Origin: Adiantum capillus-veneris | Taxonomy: Eukaryota; Streptophyta; Polypodiopsida; Polypodiales; Pteridaceae | Direction of reading: 5' to 3' | DNA length: 64,000 nt | Assembly (NCBI GenBank): GCA_014529385.2 | Contig: CM043953.1 | Span: 80,606,338 to 80,670,337 of the forward strand | Notes under the pieces: model-generated | The model's database searches: none | Told to the model about the DNA's origin: nothing | What the model saw: the letters and a program-made list of their open reading frames with translations, nothing else | In this document: positions 1 through 11,143 of the stretch, one piece after another | Position numbering within the stretch: position 1 is the first letter of the stretch | Layout of the letters: every line of letters begins with the position of its first letter | Made by a program: the position numbers and the translations under genes

Positions 1-640
1 AGAGACGGGAAATCTATTTAATCCAATCCTCCTGTAGTGCGACACGATGGTCAGCAACAACCAAGAACGAAGGACTTAAAAACCCTAGACCACTCCATGC
101 AGTGCGACACGGTGGTCAACAAAAACTAGAGATGAGGAATCTATCAAATCCAATCTTTGTGTAGTGTGACGTGATGATCAACAACCAAGAACGAAGGATT
201 TAAAAACCCTTAACCCCTCCCTGCAATGTGACATGGTGGCCAGCAACAAACAGAGATGAGGAATCTATTAAATCCAATCTTCTTGCAGTGCGATGTGATG
301 GTCAGCAATAGCCAAGAATGAAGGATTGAAAAACCCTAAACCCCTCCCTGCAGTGAGACACGATGGTCAGCAACAGATAGAGACGAAGAATGTATTAAAC
401 CCAATCTTCTTGTAGTGCGACACAATGGTCAGCAACAACCAAGAAGAAAGGATGTAAGATAGCTAACCTCGCCCTACAGTGAAACTCGGTGGTCAGCAAC
501 AACCTAAGATAGGAAATCTAATTGCACATCCTAAGCTACTCCCTGCAGTGCGGCACCACGGAGGTCAACAGCAGTCAAGGACGAAGGGTCTAAAGTCTAA
601 AACCCCCTTGTAGTGTGTCACCAAGATCAACACAACCAAG
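1..640. repeat. Dimeric tandem repeat, period about 124 bp
   Basis: A unit of about 124 bp recurs from the window edge, with phase marks (AGAGAYGRGGAAT-like) at 1, 128, 252 and 379 and weaker copies beyond about 500. Each unit contains two half-units that share the core GCAGTGCGACACGGTGGTCA followed by CAACAACCAAGAA or CAACAAACAGAGA, so the array is a dimer of a roughly 60-bp monomer. Copies diverge moderately and fade out by about 640. There is no ORF of note. It resembles a satellite or an LTR-internal tandem block, and its left end lies outside the window. Confidence 0.75.
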
Positions 641-808
641 GATGGGTGTGTAAAATCTCTCTCTCTCTTTGACGGGGTCAACACAACAAAAGAGAGCGCA
701 CTAACCTGCAAACTAACACTGAGGTGTGAGCAATGCTCCATAACAACAACACTAGCAAATACAAAGTTAGAGAAAAAAAAGAAGGAGAAGTGATTACCTG
801 ACTACTTG

Positions 809-826
809 CTCTCTCTCTCTCTCTCT
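809..826. repeat. (CT)9 microsatellite
   Basis: Pure CT dinucleotide run at the boundary between the tandem array and the AT-rich stretch that follows. Confidence 0.95.
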
Positions 827-1028
827 GTCCTAGATGTCACTGTCCCGGCAGTTCAAATGAACTGTTGCGGTGCTTTTTTTTATAAAGTAAAATATATTTT
901 GATTGAAATATGTTTTATTTGAATATACGCATATAATACAGGTATACAACATATAATACCAAATTATACATATAATTTTTGTTATAAGGACATATAAATG
1001 TAACTTAGGTATCAACCCTTTGATACCG

Positions 1029-1294
1029 GATATAGATTTTTTAAACTACTTTGATTGTATCAATTATCATCAATAGTTTGATTGTATCAACTCTTATACT
1101 CGATATAGATTTTTTTACTGCTTTGATTGTATCAATTATCATCAATAGTTGATGGCCAAGTGCAATCTTTTTTAGTCAGTCATTTCATTTTTTTCAACTC
1201 AACCAACAAGATTATCACCAATAAATGATCATTAATTTCAATCTTTTTTTAGTATGTCAATTCATTTTTTCAACTCAACCAACAAGATTATCTC
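1029..1294. repeat. Two short tandem duplications in AT-rich DNA
   Basis: A segment beginning GATATAGATTTTTT at 1029 is repeated at 1102 (period 73). A second segment containing CAACTCAACCAACAAG is repeated about 78 bp apart (about 1180 and 1257). Both look like local slippage or segmental duplications. No coding content. Confidence 0.7.
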
Positions 1295-1299
1295 CCACA

Positions 1300-2619
1300 C
1301 ACATGCATGTTTCCTTTCTGAATACGAGAGTATTTGGACCTAGAGTACTCCTTATTATGACTTGTAATAATTGAAGTTGCCTTTTTTTTTGAACTCTATA
1401 TGGTTAACCGATTTATGAAAGTATGGATACAAATATCTTCTACTTGTTACTTCTAGCTTTGTGCAATCTATTCTCACTTGTTTCACTTCCCCTAGATTTC
1501 ATATTGTTGGCATTGGCTTGGATCTTGTAGCCCTCTAGAAGCGTTCTCTTTGCCTTGCTTAGTACTGCATCATGCAATGTTTTGATATCGCTTCTTCAGA
1601 AGTTTCAAGGTGATCAAGAGGAGGGCTTAAGCAAGCTCAAGACCTTTCTTAATGATCTCAAATGCCTTGGAAATATGGATGTTTCACACCTAAAGGAGTA
1701 TAATGAGCTCCTTGAAAAAGTATTTTGCAAGTTGTAGGATGCTCTCCTTGAAAATAGCGACCTCTTACGAGTACTCATTCTCCTCCTCCTCCTATTGGAT
1801 CGGGACTTAATCGTGCCTTATTTTCCTCTTTCTCTATTTTTTTTGCTCAATCTAGTTTTGTTGCTTCTTCTCAAGCTCCAAAATGCGAAGTAGATGCCAC
1901 ACTAGTTGTCCCTCTACTACCCAAAAGGCAGCTTGAGCTGGATTCCAAGGTGCAAAACCATGCGTTGTGGCATCCAAATATACTCAACTAGCCCGCTTAC
2001 TATTGATTCTCTTGCTGCGCTTTTTGATCTTGATTTTGTTGAAATTGAAATAGCTTGTGGTGCTCTTTATCAATGACATTGTTCTTCTTTTTCCAAAGAT
2101 ATTCCGTTTGACTTGAGTTTCTTCTCATTATCTATGGCTGATTCAACAAAATGTAATGATTCCCTTGGCTTATTGACATTATTTTTTAGGTTAATGATGG
2201 TAAGCATGTTGTTCATTTTGTTGATATTAAAGAACCAACATGAAAGGCTTGAAAGTACAAAGGAAGGTTATAGATTTGTGCTTGTGCTTTATTCTTTTAA
2301 TTTAATTAATAAAAACTTTATCCAAAAGAGTCTACCATAAGACTGTTCAATATTTGAAACACAAAATACATGACTATTATCAATAATATATGTACAGAAG
2401 GTACTTACTCATATCCTCGCTTACCAATGAGATCCTAAGTTGCTGACTAGACATTTTAATTTTACTTAAAAAGTGATAAAATTCCCTTGTGAAAATACTT
2501 CTTACTACATCTTTGGAAAAATAGTAGACCTAAAATCCACTACTACAATGAAATCATCTTTGAGATTTTGCATATATTTTTACATGGCTTAGTTTGTGTA
2601 TGTAGTTGAGAGGACTAGG
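1300..2619. other. No recognisable gene
   Basis: This stretch holds only short ORFs, such as a 60-codon plus-strand frame at 1555-1737 and a 75-codon frame at 2113-2340. Neither shows a motif I recognise. The DNA is AT-rich and could be old transposon debris, because the 3' LTR of the neighbouring minus-strand chromovirus should extend into its right side. Confidence 0.4.
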
Positions 2620-2737
2620 GTAGAATAGCCTTCGCATTCCTCCCATCCAAACCCATATTTATAAAAATAGGGTCCCCTCTGTCACCGCCCTAGTGGTTTT
2701 CTCCGCAAAGCCATGCTCCGTAGGACCCTTATCCTCA
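2620..2737 (-). repeat. Edge of 3' LTR of degenerate chromovirus, with TATA box
   Basis: Read on the minus strand, an LTR-like start TGAGGATAAGGG (2737 downward) follows directly after a purine-rich tract. A TATAAATA box lies about 80-90 bp into it (plus-strand positions near 2650-2660), as expected for a U3 promoter. The far end of the LTR could not be located, so only the proximal part is marked. Confidence 0.5.
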
Positions 2738-2755
2738 CATTACTCCCCCCTTCTT
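2738..2755 (-). other. Polypurine tract
   Basis: The minus strand reads AAGAAGGGGGGAGTAATG immediately before the LTR start TGAGG. This is the expected polypurine primer site for plus-strand DNA synthesis of a Ty3-type element, and it sits between the chromodomain remnant and the LTR edge. Confidence 0.6.
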
Positions 2756-4740
2756 GGATAGAAGTTTTCCTCCTCAAAAACAAAGGTGAGAATTTTTGTC
2801 TTAAGACCACCAATGTTTTCCCAAGTGACACCTTCCTTAGTTCTATCTTTCCACTTGATTAGTATGTGATGACTGTCATGTTTGTAACTCATAAGAATCC
2901 GTGATTTATATAGGTTCATGTAGTAAACTAGGAGGTTCAATGAAATCAACCAAGACACCTTAATAAAAACATTTTTGTCTTGTTATGGAAGTGTTTTTGT
3001 AAACAACTCACATGAAATATAGGATGGATGCAAGAGTTTGACAAAAGAGCTAATTTGTGGACGGTTTCTCCTATTCGCTTGAGTATTTTAAATTGTCCAC
3101 AATATCTTGGAGATACCTTAGGTGTAGGTCCAATTATCAAAATTTTTTAATGTTATGGAACCTTCATCAAGAAGAACTCATCACCTTCCTTGAAAGTAGC
3201 ATTTTTCTATTTGGGTGAGTCATAGGAAACATATTTGTATGGTTTTGACGCGAGTGCTTAACATATTGAGTTTTTATGTGGCTAACCTCATTGACAATGA
3301 TGATCTAGGTTGAAAACCATACATAAGCAATTTCAAGGATAGGGAGATAGTCTACCAATCTATTTGCTTCTTGATAGCATACATTCATAGTATATCCTCC
3401 ATCACTTGATTGACCCTTTTTGTCGGACTGTCTATGTCTAGATGATCGCACGCAATTACATTGAGTTGTGTGTCTGATCTCTTAAAAATAGCCCCCCAAA
3501 AATGACTACTAAACTTTGAATCACGATCAGTTTTACTAACTTATTAGACAAACCATGAATCTTTGAAACATGCTCCACAAATATCTATGTTAATTTGTGT
3601 GTCTTTATAGTAGATTTGGTGGGAATAAACTTACATATCTTGGTCAACTTGTCAACAATAACACAACTTTTTCATGCCCTCTGATCGTAGTAGGAAGGCA
3701 TACTATAAAGTCCATAAAAGCACTTTCCCACTTACCATTGGGATTCTCTAGGGGATGCAAGAGTCCATTTTCTTTAAGATGCTTTGCTTTATTAACTTGA
3801 GATTTTTGACAATGCAACACATATTTTTGAACGTGTCTATCTAAACTTGGCTAATAAATTTATTGTTTTATGAGTGTATAGGTCTTCCTCGGCTTGGATG
3901 CTTTACACTTGGATCATCATGAAATTCATAAAAAGATTGGCACCAAATGTCTGCATCTCTCGGTACATACACTCTCCCCTTGTGGGGTAGGTACCTATCA
4001 TTGATGGAAAAATTCTTCTATCTTCTCAGTTCAACACTCAATATAGGAGAATTTATGTTGGGGAACTAGAAGCACTACCACCATTGAGGAAAGAAAAGAT
4101 CCCTCATTTTAACATGGCTCCACACCTTGGAGTATGCTCATATACCTAAAAGAAAGATGTGAGCACATGTTCCTTTTAGGGAGTCTAAAAGCTTACTTTT
4201 TATTTCCATGAACAAAGGAGATTTAATCTTTGACATTCTATTGCTACCACACTATATCGAGCTTTGCGTTACCATAGTTGGGCATCACATTAATGAAGAA
4301 TTTCCATTTATGTGGCCTTTTGAACCTTCACATCTATTTGATTTGTAAACCATTTTATGTTGTCAGGGCCAAACACAATCTCAAATTGAGCTCCATATAA
4401 ATAATATGTCCGCTTTTGCAAACCATATACTATAGCATAGATTTTTCTTCCTTAGATATAGAAATTCTGACGTGTATTATTGAGTTTTCTAATTTTGAAA
4501 GCCCCTCTTGGAGTAAAGCTGCAACAGTAGCTCTAGAACTAGCATTTATTTCTACAACAAATGGTATAAGTGGGTCAAATATAGCAAGTATAGTGGTGAT
4601 TCTAAAGCAACCTTGCGCTTGTCAAAACTATGCCGTTGATCTTCTCCCCAAAAAAATTCTTCCCTTTGCATTTCAATTTGTGAGTCATAGGAACAACTTT
4701 GGCATAATACTTAACAAACTTACGATAAAATTGTTTTAAT
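2740..4740 (-). pseudogene. Degenerate Ty3 chromovirus pol: RNase H, integrase and chromodomain remnants
   Basis: From high to low coordinate on the minus strand, broken frames follow the order of a Ty3 polyprotein. The RT thumb is visible near 4740-4640 (FYRKFVKYY...). The RNase H start is at about 4590-4500 (PFVVEINASSRATVAALLQ). The pre-integrase CQKSQ box and MDFIVCLPTT lie near 3820-3690. VDKLTKICKFIPTKST is near 3650, and DRDSKFSSHFWGAIFK at 3540-3480 matches the second catalytic Asp block. A weakened NQVMEDIL block follows. The integrase tail (SPRYCGQFKILKRIGE, FHVSCLQKHF) covers 3140-2980, and a chromodomain (KSRILMSYKHDSHHILIKWK) lies at 2900-2820. Reverse transcriptase, protease and gag are missing. 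Frames change repeatedly, so this is a dead relic of a plant chromovirus (Tekay/Reina-like group). Confidence 0.8.
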
Positions 4741-5565
4741 TTGAGAAACAATCAAAGTTTTTCTTTTTTTGGCAACACTCACAATTCGTGAGTGGATTGT
4801 ATTAAACACATCATAATATTACAGAACCAACCTCAAGCTCGTATCAAGCCTTGAGGTGCAAAAGTTTACAACAATTAAAGTTCTCCTAAATTAGTAGGAT
4901 GAGGCCATTGCAAAATAGCATCCAATTTGAAGCATTGGTATTTTGAAAGTATTTTACACTCTCAATATATACAAGATATGTTTGACCAAGTTTATGTACC
5001 TTACTTCAAATCATGTTAAGTGGTTGCTCACATAAGTTGAGAACTAAATGAAGTAGGGGTTGGTACTATAGCTTTGAGATTTCCTCTTGATCTATTACAC
5101 TTCATTACAAATATTTATCAAATCATGTTGATTTCTCACATATGTTGAGAACTAAATGAAGTGTAACGAATTTAGATGTGAAGTTTGTTTTTAGAAAGTA
5201 GTCTGTATTGATTTGATGTTATTCTTCCATTCTGAGCCTCCTCAATGATTTAAAGCAATTATAGCTCCCTTTAAACTTGAAGTATGCGCCCCAGATTCAA
5301 TGAAAGGAAATGCCACCATACTAGCACGCCATGCATGCATGTCAAAAAAATATAGTGATAAGCCCTTGGCTTTTATGACGGTCTTGATAATTTGAGCTAT
5401 GCCATAGGAGCCTTGCACGATATGTAATGGCATGGATACATCACAGTTTGTTGTTGCCAAATGTAACTGTGAGCTTATATCGTTTATTGCGGTGCCAAAC
5501 AAGTGTGCCATTATCCTTGACCCTAAGTCAATGGATGGTACTTTGGCACAAAATAGAAGCCTTAC
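4741..5565. other. Unassigned stretch between retroelement relics
   Basis: The chromovirus homology stops abruptly at about 4741, where reverse transcriptase would be expected. The DNA that follows is unrelated. A minus-strand open frame of 89 codons (5511-5242) is the longest here and contains no motif I recognise. A short segment around ACATATGTTGAGAACTAAATGAAGT recurs near 5030 and 5140. This is probably the footprint of another, unidentified insertion. Confidence 0.35.
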
Positions 5566-5898
<333 letters not shown>

Positions 5899-5915
<17 letters not shown>

Positions 5916-6271
5916 TTGGTATTAGAGATTTGGTGGCGGCAATGACGAAGGCAATTGACGCACGTGACAGTTTTTGTAAAGAGCGCAAGCATAGAGCTCA
6001 CCTATGGCAGCTTGAGCTTGGTGGCAGAAGATCCAGAACGGTGGAACCATATCAAAAGCGGTTCGGGGTAGAATCGACAAGGATTGGCTGCATCCAGAGG
6101 AGATCGGGTGGATCTTGGAGCCCCGGCATGCACAACCCCTCTTCGGTCTTTGGGGATCTTGAGGATTCTCAGAGAATCGAGCAGGAAAGGGATCTCTGTA
6201 GATCTTGGAGAGAACAATTGATTGAGGAAGTGAAAATTTCGGTAGCTAAAAAGCAAGAAAAAGCTTGGTAG
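5899..6271 (+). pseudogene. Leader or 5' internal remnant of Copia element, unknown ORF
   Basis: Downstream of the primer site an open frame of about 125 codons (part of a longer frame running through the CA repeat) ends with TAG at 6269-6271. It is Arg/Glu-rich and has no retroviral motif I recognise. The position suggests retroelement leader or a decayed gag N-terminus. Coding status is doubtful. Confidence 0.3.
5917..5928 (+). other. Primer binding site, initiator tRNA-Met type (one mismatch)
   Basis: TGGTATTAGAGA follows the LTR end by about one base and differs slightly from the classic plant TGGTATCAGAGC primer site. It supports reading 5566-5915 as a 5' LTR. Confidence 0.6.
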
Positions 6272-6438
6272 CAATAAGGAATCGACAGCCAGTAGCACTG
6301 TGGAAAGCAAAGCCATGACATGGATTTTTCTTTCAGAGATTGGGAAGGCCTTAGTGCAATCAACCTTGGAGAAGCCTTACAGAGCATGATCAAGCATGAG
6401 AGGGGGAAATTCAACATAGTGTACATGGCAAAGAAGCC

Positions 6439-6820
6439 GAGCAGATAGAGCATGGGAGTAAAATCGAGAAAATTGTGCAGAGACATCGAGATCAATGGGT
6501 AGCTAGTAGCTCAAAAAACATGTAGCAGAGCTGGAAGCAAGGGATCGAGTTTGTAGCAAGCACTTCAAAATCAAAGGAAGTGGTGCGGTAAACACACACA
6601 TTGCAATCAAGCATCAAATGCAGCAAATTGAGCAGATAGAGCATGGGAGTATAATCGAGAAAATTGTGTAGAGAAATTGAGATCAACGGGCAGCCAGTAG
6701 CTCGAAAAACATGTAGCAGAGCTGGAAGCAAGGGATTGAGTCTGTAGCAAGCACTTCCAAAGCAAAGGAAGTGGTGTGGTAACACACACATTGCAATCAA
6801 GCATCAAATTGAGCAAAGTT
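6439..6820. repeat. 191-bp tandem duplication
   Basis: The segment starting GAGCAGATAGAGCATGGGAG at 6439 is repeated from 6630 with a few substitutions; the second copy fades near 6820. Both copies include GTAGCAGAGCTGGAAGCAAG and CACACACATTGCAATCAAGC. It is probably part of the internal or leader DNA of the Copia element at 5.57 kb. Confidence 0.85.
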
Positions 6821-6829
6821 TGAGGAAAT

Positions 6830-8096
6830 TTTGATAGAGAGCGCACAAATAATTGATCTCTTTTAATTTATCTTAATGATGTGTGTGTGTAAGAGTGTGT
6901 TCCCACATACACATACACAAGATCATCGACAATAGTTAGAGAGCTGCCATTAGTACAAAAGCAACAAGGAAGACAAAAAGAGTCTTGACTCTCTTGGTCG
7001 CAAAAAAGAGAGCAAATGCGTACGCTCTCGGCGCGAGCGCACACACACATACATATATTATTTGCGAGGCTCGAGAAGTAAGCCAGGGAATCCCCAGGAT
7101 TGATATGACATAGGTGGTTCTTTGGCTTTGGCTTTTGTTTTTTTCTTTTTGCAACTCGGTATCGGCTCGGTAGCAGTACAACTTTGGCATTTTTCCTCAA
7201 CATTGACGACTACGGCATCGGTGATCGCTTCCGTTCGGCGTTGAAAGGTGGCATTGATGGTTGTTTTCTTGGCTTAGACAGAAAGTGAGAGAGAGCATTT
7301 GGGCTCTCCTCCGGTGTAGCTTCGCCAACAACTTCCCTCCCATGAACATTCCTCGACATCTAAGCTTAGATTTGGCCATTTTGACTTCGACGGTTCTCGA
7401 GTTTCTAGCTTTGGCAGCACACACCATTTTTGTCTCACCAATCAAAGGGGCACAATTACTAATTTTGTGTCTTTGGGCTCGTCAAAGGTCAAAAGGCAAA
7501 AAAATTGACAATTGCTCTCCCCTTGACTAATGAGATGGGCACATAGCAGCTTCGGCTGTCCATTTTGGAGTGGTTTTTCTCGTGAGTGCGGCTCTTGGAC
7601 GGCAATTTCAACCACAATCAGTTGTTCGTGCTTTGCGCTTGGTTTTTGATCGACGTGTTTTTTGATCGATGAGGTAGTGTGCCAACTTCTAGACGTTTTG
7701 CTCACATGCTGCACTTTCTTACATTGTAGACTATGCATGATTGTGTGGGCATTTTAGAGAGCATTTTCTAGCACAGTTTTGTGCAGTTTCATGCTATGTA
7801 TGCATGTGTGGATATAGCTTGAGCTAGCTATAGCTTACAGGTACTAGGTTCACAGGTTTGTAGCATTTTTGGACAAACGAAAACGAACTGTTTTCCTCAT
7901 TCTATTTGAGCTCTCTTCCCTCTTGTCTCATCTTTAGGTGAGCTTTAAAACATGAAAAAAAAATTCAAAAATTTATTTATAAGTTTAGTAATCAATTATC
8001 TTTTTAAGTAAAAAGTTAGAGCTTAGGATAAAAAATTAAATTAGTTAAATGTAGTTCTTTTTAAGTTATGGAGTTTTGATTTTAAAAATTACCTTT
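6830..8096. other. No recognisable gene
   Basis: Only short overlapping frames on both strands (up to 111 codons) with no identifiable domain. The region contains short TG/CA tracts near 6880-6920 and 7040, and turns AT-rich after about 7900 as it approaches the hAT-associated repeat block. Confidence 0.35.
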
Positions 8097-8575
8097 TTTG
8101 TGTGAAGTATATCTCACACTTGGAGGTAAATCAAGTAGAGAGGTAAGTGATTGCTGGAAGAAACTCACACTTGGGAGTGATTGAGGATAGTTAAAGTTAG
8201 TAACTACTTGCTTTGTGTTGAACTATGTTCACACCTAGAAGTAACTTAAGTTAGATAGTTAAAATTAGTAGTTACTTGCTTTGTGTTGAACTATGTTCAC
8301 ACCTAGAACTAACTTAGGTTAGATTTATCTAATGATTGTCTGTCATGTGTAGAGTAATACTCACATTAGATGCAATTTAGGTAGATTAAACAATAATCTC
8401 TTGCTTTGTGTAGATGTATTCTCACACCTAGAAGAGATTTAGATAATTAGTAAATTATGATTGCTTGCCATGTGTAGAGTTACACTCACACTTGGAGGTA
8501 ATTTATGTAGGATTTTAAAAGATAAAGTGATTTTTTCATCATGATTTAGGTATAGAGTGAAAGCTCACACTTGAC
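8097..8575. repeat. Tandem hairpin repeats (about 68 bp) upstream of hAT transposase
   Basis: About seven imperfect copies, each containing a small dyad of the form GTGT(T/G)GA-N-TATNTTCACAC and then CCTAGAAGTAACTTAGGT-like sequence. The two best copies have TTGCTTTGTGTTGAAC at 8206 and 8274, a period of 68 bp. Copies near 8101, 8160, 8350, 8410, 8480 and 8560 are more diverged. Short dyad-bearing repeats near a transposase are typical of subterminal transposase-binding regions in hAT and CACTA elements, so this may be the 5' subterminal region of the element at 8.72 kb. Confidence 0.7.
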
Positions 8576-8720
8576 AAAAAAATTATTTTTGGTGTTTAGA
8601 ATGTAAAGAGGTGGAAAATTTATGTTTTTTTTGAAAACGATAGTGGATATAGTAATGTAAATGGCATGAGAGTTTGATTTTTAGATGTGTATTTAGTAAA
8701 TAGTGTTGTTTGAGTTTGCA

Positions 8721-10461
8721 GATCTTAAGAAGATGGTGAAAGGATATGATCGAGTAGAGAGTGGAAAGACTACATCAAAGTTGAGGTGTAAGACCTGCGG
8801 CCATAATTTTTGCAGAAATGCACACAGGATAAAAGAACACATGCTCAAAATTCCTGGAAACGTGGCAGCTTGCAAAACCTCCCCTAGAGGTATTGAAGCA
8901 AAATTTCTTGAGTGGGTGCTCATGGCAAAGAGAGTACATCTTGAGGGCAGAAAAAAGGGTGGTCCCAAAATGATGGCTCCATCTATGGCTAGGGACATGG
9001 AGATGACACTCGAGAATGATCAAAGCCCTCCGTCGACCCTTGCTTATATTGAAGGAGGGTGTCATTCATTCTTTGATGGGGATTGTAGCTCTAATCCCAT
9101 CGCAAGCTCTGCTAACATAAGCCAAAGTGAAGCATGGATTGGAGGATATCCTGCACCAAGTGGTTCTACTTAGCATCAGGCATTTGATAAACAATGGTTG
9201 CTTGAACTCCATCTTAAGTAGACGCAAGAATTTGTTGCATGTGAAATTCCTTTTAATGTCATTTAATCCTATCTTCAAATATGCTTTAATGAGAACAACG
9301 AAGAAGGGTTTTCTAGTACCCGATTATAATAAGATGCATACAAAATATTTAGATAAAGTGAGAGCTACGTCAGACAATATTTTAAAGCGCACAACACTTG
9401 ATTATGTGCCACAGTATGGATGCACACTCGCTCTAGATGGCTGGACAAATCTTTAGAAGAAACCATTTATTATTGTGATGTTGATTTGTCCAAGAGGATC
9501 CATCTTTCTTGAAGCAATTGACACATACCCGAAAGAAGAAACTAGTGGATATCTTGCTGGTGTATATGAGCGTTTGATTAGAAGAGTAGGGGGGCCTAAA
9601 AATGTGACATCCATTGCCACAAATAATACATCTAACTACAAAGCACTTGAAAAAGCAATTGAAGCAAAGTATCTAGAGATTACATGGGTTCCATGTGCTG
9701 CCCAAATTTTGAACCTGCTCTTGAAGGACTTTGGAAAAGTTTCTTCAATCAAGCAAACTCTTCTGGATGCAAACCACTTGGTGAAGTTTATAAGAGAGAA
9801 TTCATTTTCTTACGCTTTGTTTAGAAAAAAATCCCCAACCCGTTTTGTGACAGCGTATTACGTTCTCTCTAAACTACAACAGGTTAAAGCAGCCCTTGTT
9901 GAAACAGTGGCAGATACAAGATGGGACATTTGGCTTGATAAATATCCCAAGTACGAACCTACTACTTCCAAACGCTACCAGCTTGTAAAATCTCTTGCTT
10001 TTCTTGGATAAATGTAGACAAAATTATTAGTGTCACAGAGCCTTTCACTCCTCTGATACGATTAGTGGACAAAGAAGCCTCTATATTTGGACATGTGTAC
10101 TAGTACATGCATGGATCCTCTTGCAATTTAATACAATATAATACTTATGCACAAAAATAGAAATCCATGATGATGTCGTTTGCCAAAAGACGATGGGAGC
10201 AACTACATACTCCTTTACATGGAGCAGGGTTCGTCTTAGATCCCAAGTTCCAAATGCACATCAATCTACAAACAATGAAGTGATCAATTATTTCAAGAAA
10301 ATGTGTGCCCAACTAAGATTCAAACACATGAAGAAATTGCAAATGAGCTCAACACCAATGATGAAATGGAATGGAATCCGAAAGATAATGATCTAGAATG
10401 TTCAGATGCTGAAGAAATTGATGACATGGTGCCTGTGATTGAGGGGACGGATGAGCTATAA
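8721..10461 (+). pseudogene. hAT-superfamily transposase (BED finger plus DUF659), broken
   Basis: The frame opens after a splice-acceptor-like TTTGCAG at 8720 and encodes a BED-type zinc finger (LRCKTCGHNF...RIKEHML) at about 8790-8850. After a frameshift near 9130, a DUF659 core follows with CTLALDGWTN (about 9420-9450), IATNNTSNYKALEKAI and VPCAAQILNLLLKD. A TAG at 9454-9456 sits where a codon is expected in the same frame. A second frameshift near 10005 leads to VTEPFTPLIRLVDKEASIF, and LHTPLHGAGFVLDPKF (about 10203-10250) is the usual hAT block before the dimerisation domain. The hATC dimerisation domain itself is essentially absent, with only an acidic tail (EIDDMVPVIEGTDEL) ending in TAA at 10459-10461. 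The copy cannot make a functional transposase. Confidence 0.88.
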
Positions 10462-10520
10462 AGTTTGTACTATATTCACAATTAATTTTGTAATGCAAAA
10501 GATGTGTGGAGTTTAGCTTC

Positions 10521-10524
<4 letters not shown>

Positions 10525-10576
<52 letters not shown>
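10525..10576. repeat. (TC)26 microsatellite
   Basis: 52 bp of pure CT repeat shortly downstream of the hAT stop codon. Confidence 0.97.
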
Positions 10577-10579
<3 letters not shown>

Positions 10580-10767
10580 GTCTCTCTTTCTCTCCATCTT
10601 CTTTCTATCATTTTCTGAGAGAGCGAGGGGGATGAGACTTACACAATTGCAAAAATTTCCGAATGTTCATTTTTTCCAACAAATAGACATTTATGTATCA
10701 AGAAGAGTTTTTAGTTACATATCTTGAGCTTTAAGATACAAAAAGAGCTCATTATTGTTTGGGAGAT

Positions 10768-11103
10768 TTAATTCAAATAACGGGCTGGATCCCCTAGAAG
10801 ATTAGATATGAAAAATTTTGATTTGCCAAATGAATCACTTGGACCAGCATTAACTATCTCTTCTTTGATTAGAGGCCCATATCTTGCCTTGTACCATGCC
10901 AGCTTTCTTTCCAGCTCTGAGCCTGCAACATGGTTGGGGTCTCTCCTTGACTTGCTAGATCCACACATTGGGTTGCAAGCTACTCAATGCCGCTCTTTTC
11001 TTGGGCAAATATGTGTAGCTCCTTTTGCAAGGAGGGACTTCTTGATTGGCTTCCCGAGCATGAATCTTCTCGATCGGGCGTCCTTTGTCAATGCCTCCAT
11101 TAG
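10768..11103 (-). pseudogene. Unknown ORF with one in-frame stop
   Basis: On the minus strand a frame starting ATG at about 11103 (MEALTKDARSRRF...) runs to a stop near 10768, interrupted by a single TGA at about 10986. It is basic in its first half (KKSLLAKGATHICPRKER) and contains WYKARYGPLIKEEI. I do not recognise the family. The continuous frame on both sides of one stop suggests a former coding sequence, perhaps transposon-derived. Confidence 0.35.
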
Positions 11104-11143
11104 TGGGACAATCATTCCAATCTACTTTAGCTGCAATTCATAA

